A DNA stretch of 64,000 bases from Malurus cyaneus samueli (lineage: Eukaryota; Chordata; Aves; Passeriformes; Maluridae): assembly GCA_009741485.1 (NCBI GenBank), contig CM019217.1, forward strand, positions 49,155,153 to 49,219,152, given 5' to 3'. Positions 62,322 to 64,000 of the stretch are shown here, one piece after another. The position numbers and the translations under genes are program-made. Under the pieces are notes generated by a model. The model had not been told where the DNA came from. It made no database searches and was given only the letters and a program-made list of their open reading frames with translations. Each line of letters begins with the position of its first letter. Position 1 is the stretch's first letter.

Positions 62322-64000
62322 TGACCAACCACAGCCTATCCCACAGGAAGTATTTTCAAGAGACTCATGTGTCACTGACATCTTCATGATAAACTGCTTA
62401 AACACAATCAAAGACTTACCTTTAGGCGTTTTCATTGAAGTTGCTTTCAAAGAAAAATAGGAAGAGAAAAACTGTTCTCCCTGATATGCTTATAAATCTG
62501 GTGCAACTCTACTGAAATTAAGAGCAAAACTGAAATAAGGCCTGGAAATTTTATTTTCTGGCTCAGAAAACAGGACTCTAGAAAGGGCCTGATTCATTGT
62601 GGAGGAAAGCTAAGTCAACGCCAAATGTTCATACTAATTTGATCATTTGGTTTAGGACTTGACTGGTGAGGCAAGGTGACCCCCTAAAGCATTGACTTGA
62701 GTCAATTTGAGCTATTCTTAAAATTTTATGATATTACTGAAGGCAGGCACTGCTCTAACTGCAGAAGAGCACAGATTTGGAATGTATTATTACTGAGTGA
62801 CTGGGCAGCCTAGTCCCAGACTGTGATACAAGTCTGATGGGAGCTGAAAAAAACAGACAATAAGGACAGTAAGTCTCACACTCACATAAGTCTTCGCAAG
62901 TGGAGGGGAGCTGTATAATATTCAGCTGTTAAGTCACGGTTACAATACTTGTAGGAGATGTTTGTTCTGTGTCCAGTGGTCCAAGCTCACCAACATGCAG
63001 ACCTTCAAGTGTGTAGTCTTGTAAGTCTCACCCATCAAAAGAGGGACTTTTCCAAATGTCCTGCTGTGAATGGCAGCCTGGCCCCAAACCCAGTTCATCT
63101 GATCCACATGGAAAAGTGGATGAAATTATTTCCACAGTAAGTTGCTTGAAAGGCTTTGAAATAGAAGGGAAAATTGCAGCCTTGCGTATTGGGTAGTTGA
63201 AGCTACAAGTGAATTAATGTCACATTTCCTGTTTTAATTCCACATTGCAAATATAGCCTTAATTGGGGGAATAATGTGGAAGATATTGTTTGTTATTTAC
63301 AAATTATTTCTTCGTAGTAATTGGATGAATTTGAACACAATTATACAGGGATTTTATTTGTTTGAAATAAGAAAAAGAAGATCTATAGAATTCACCTGTT
63401 CCAACTAAAAATCTCCAATAATCTATTATTAAATCATTAAATGATTTTAAACTAAATTGGTTGTAATATTTTTATGAACGGCTAGCTTGCGAAGGCAGTA
63501 GTTTCCTACCACATGCAATAAAAAGCATTTCACATGCATGAAAAACTAGTGCACCAAATTCCAGGCTATAAATAAGGCAATTGTAAAATGTAAATGCTTA
63601 GAAACACTAGCAAAATTCAGCCAACAAAGCTGGGATCAGAAATTTATACCCTCGTTACTGGTAATTACAGTTACATTCTTTACTGATCTGTATTCCCAGC
63701 CAACACATAAAAGTGTCCTGGTGCATTACCTGCTTGGAACTGAGTCACCCTGAACACACATGTTCCAGAAAGCCAATGTGTGGCCATGCTAGCACATAGA
63801 GCTCTGCATGTGCTGCTGTAAATATATCTGTCTACCTTTTAAGCAAAGTAACTGAAAGCCCCTCAGGGTGTTCTTACGAAATGTAAATTCACCAACTTGG
63901 AGACCTCAGCATAAAATTGCTGCTTTTAGTGGATGGCAGTTTAACCCCCTCCTTCCCATAATAAAGTGGGGAGAAAGAAATTCAGTCCAACAGTTGTTTT
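62322..64000. other. Unique noncoding sequence
   Basis: AT-rich with many ATTA/TAAT cores between 63.2 and 63.7 kb. A GGTGCAACTCTACTGAAATTA-like phrase near 62499-62520 and GGCCTGATTCATTG near 62586 recall an old amniote repeat, but too weakly to annotate separately. No exon is recognised. Confidence 0.55.

Noticed and set aside
1..64000. tRNA, rRNA, CRISPR, operon or phage-like systems
   Set aside because: No tRNA cloverleaf boxes, rRNA-like blocks, regularly spaced repeats or compact gene runs were seen. The repeat content is that of a bird nuclear genome.

Overview
This window looks like avian nuclear DNA with no recognisable protein-coding gene. The lineage call rests on repeats. There are several CR1 LINE copies that end in the CR1-specific octamer array (ATTCTRTG type) and carry the CR1 reverse-transcriptase reading frame. 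There is also one ERVL-type solo LTR of the kind common in birds. Mammalian L1, Alu or B1 repeats are absent, interspersed repeats are sparse, and base composition is AT-leaning with very few CpGs outside one small island. The longest open frames are about 100-144 codons. None shows a domain I recognise, apart from CR1 remnants. The window is best read as a gene desert or part of a very large intron.

Layout. 1-17403: unique sequence with a 72-bp CR1 tail (2411-2482), microsatellites, a perfect RFX-type X-box (5227-5240) and an old amniote repeat-like stretch near 15.1 kb. 17404-18556 and 24487-25630: two 5'-truncated CR1 copies on the minus strand, both with dead reverse transcriptases. A strong isolated TATA box lies between them at 22799-22810. 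26678-27990: a much older, highly decayed CR1-like LINE, also minus strand. 30031-30832: a solo LTR bounded by a perfect 5-bp target duplication, interrupted by a plus-strand CR1 tail. That tail is joined to a roughly 120-bp block that also occurs 0.7 kb downstream. 34746: the only ambiguous base. It is followed at once by 71 bp plus poly-T that are repeated exactly at 39159-39241, which suggests an assembly fault.

36.4-39.9 kb is the part most likely to be functional. It holds an AT-rich, homeodomain-motif-rich block resembling a conserved noncoding element, a GC-richer exon-like block with splice-like ends, a long pyrimidine tract, and a compact CpG island (39541-39830) with a GC box and an ATG in good Kozak context. 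From 39.9 to 64 kb I see unique AT-rich sequence with short tandem duplications, another decayed antisense LINE (56.1-58.7 kb) and simple repeats.

There are no genes here that can be shown to work together. I saw no tRNA, rRNA, CRISPR array, operon or intact mobile element. All family names come from remembered consensus features, not a database search.
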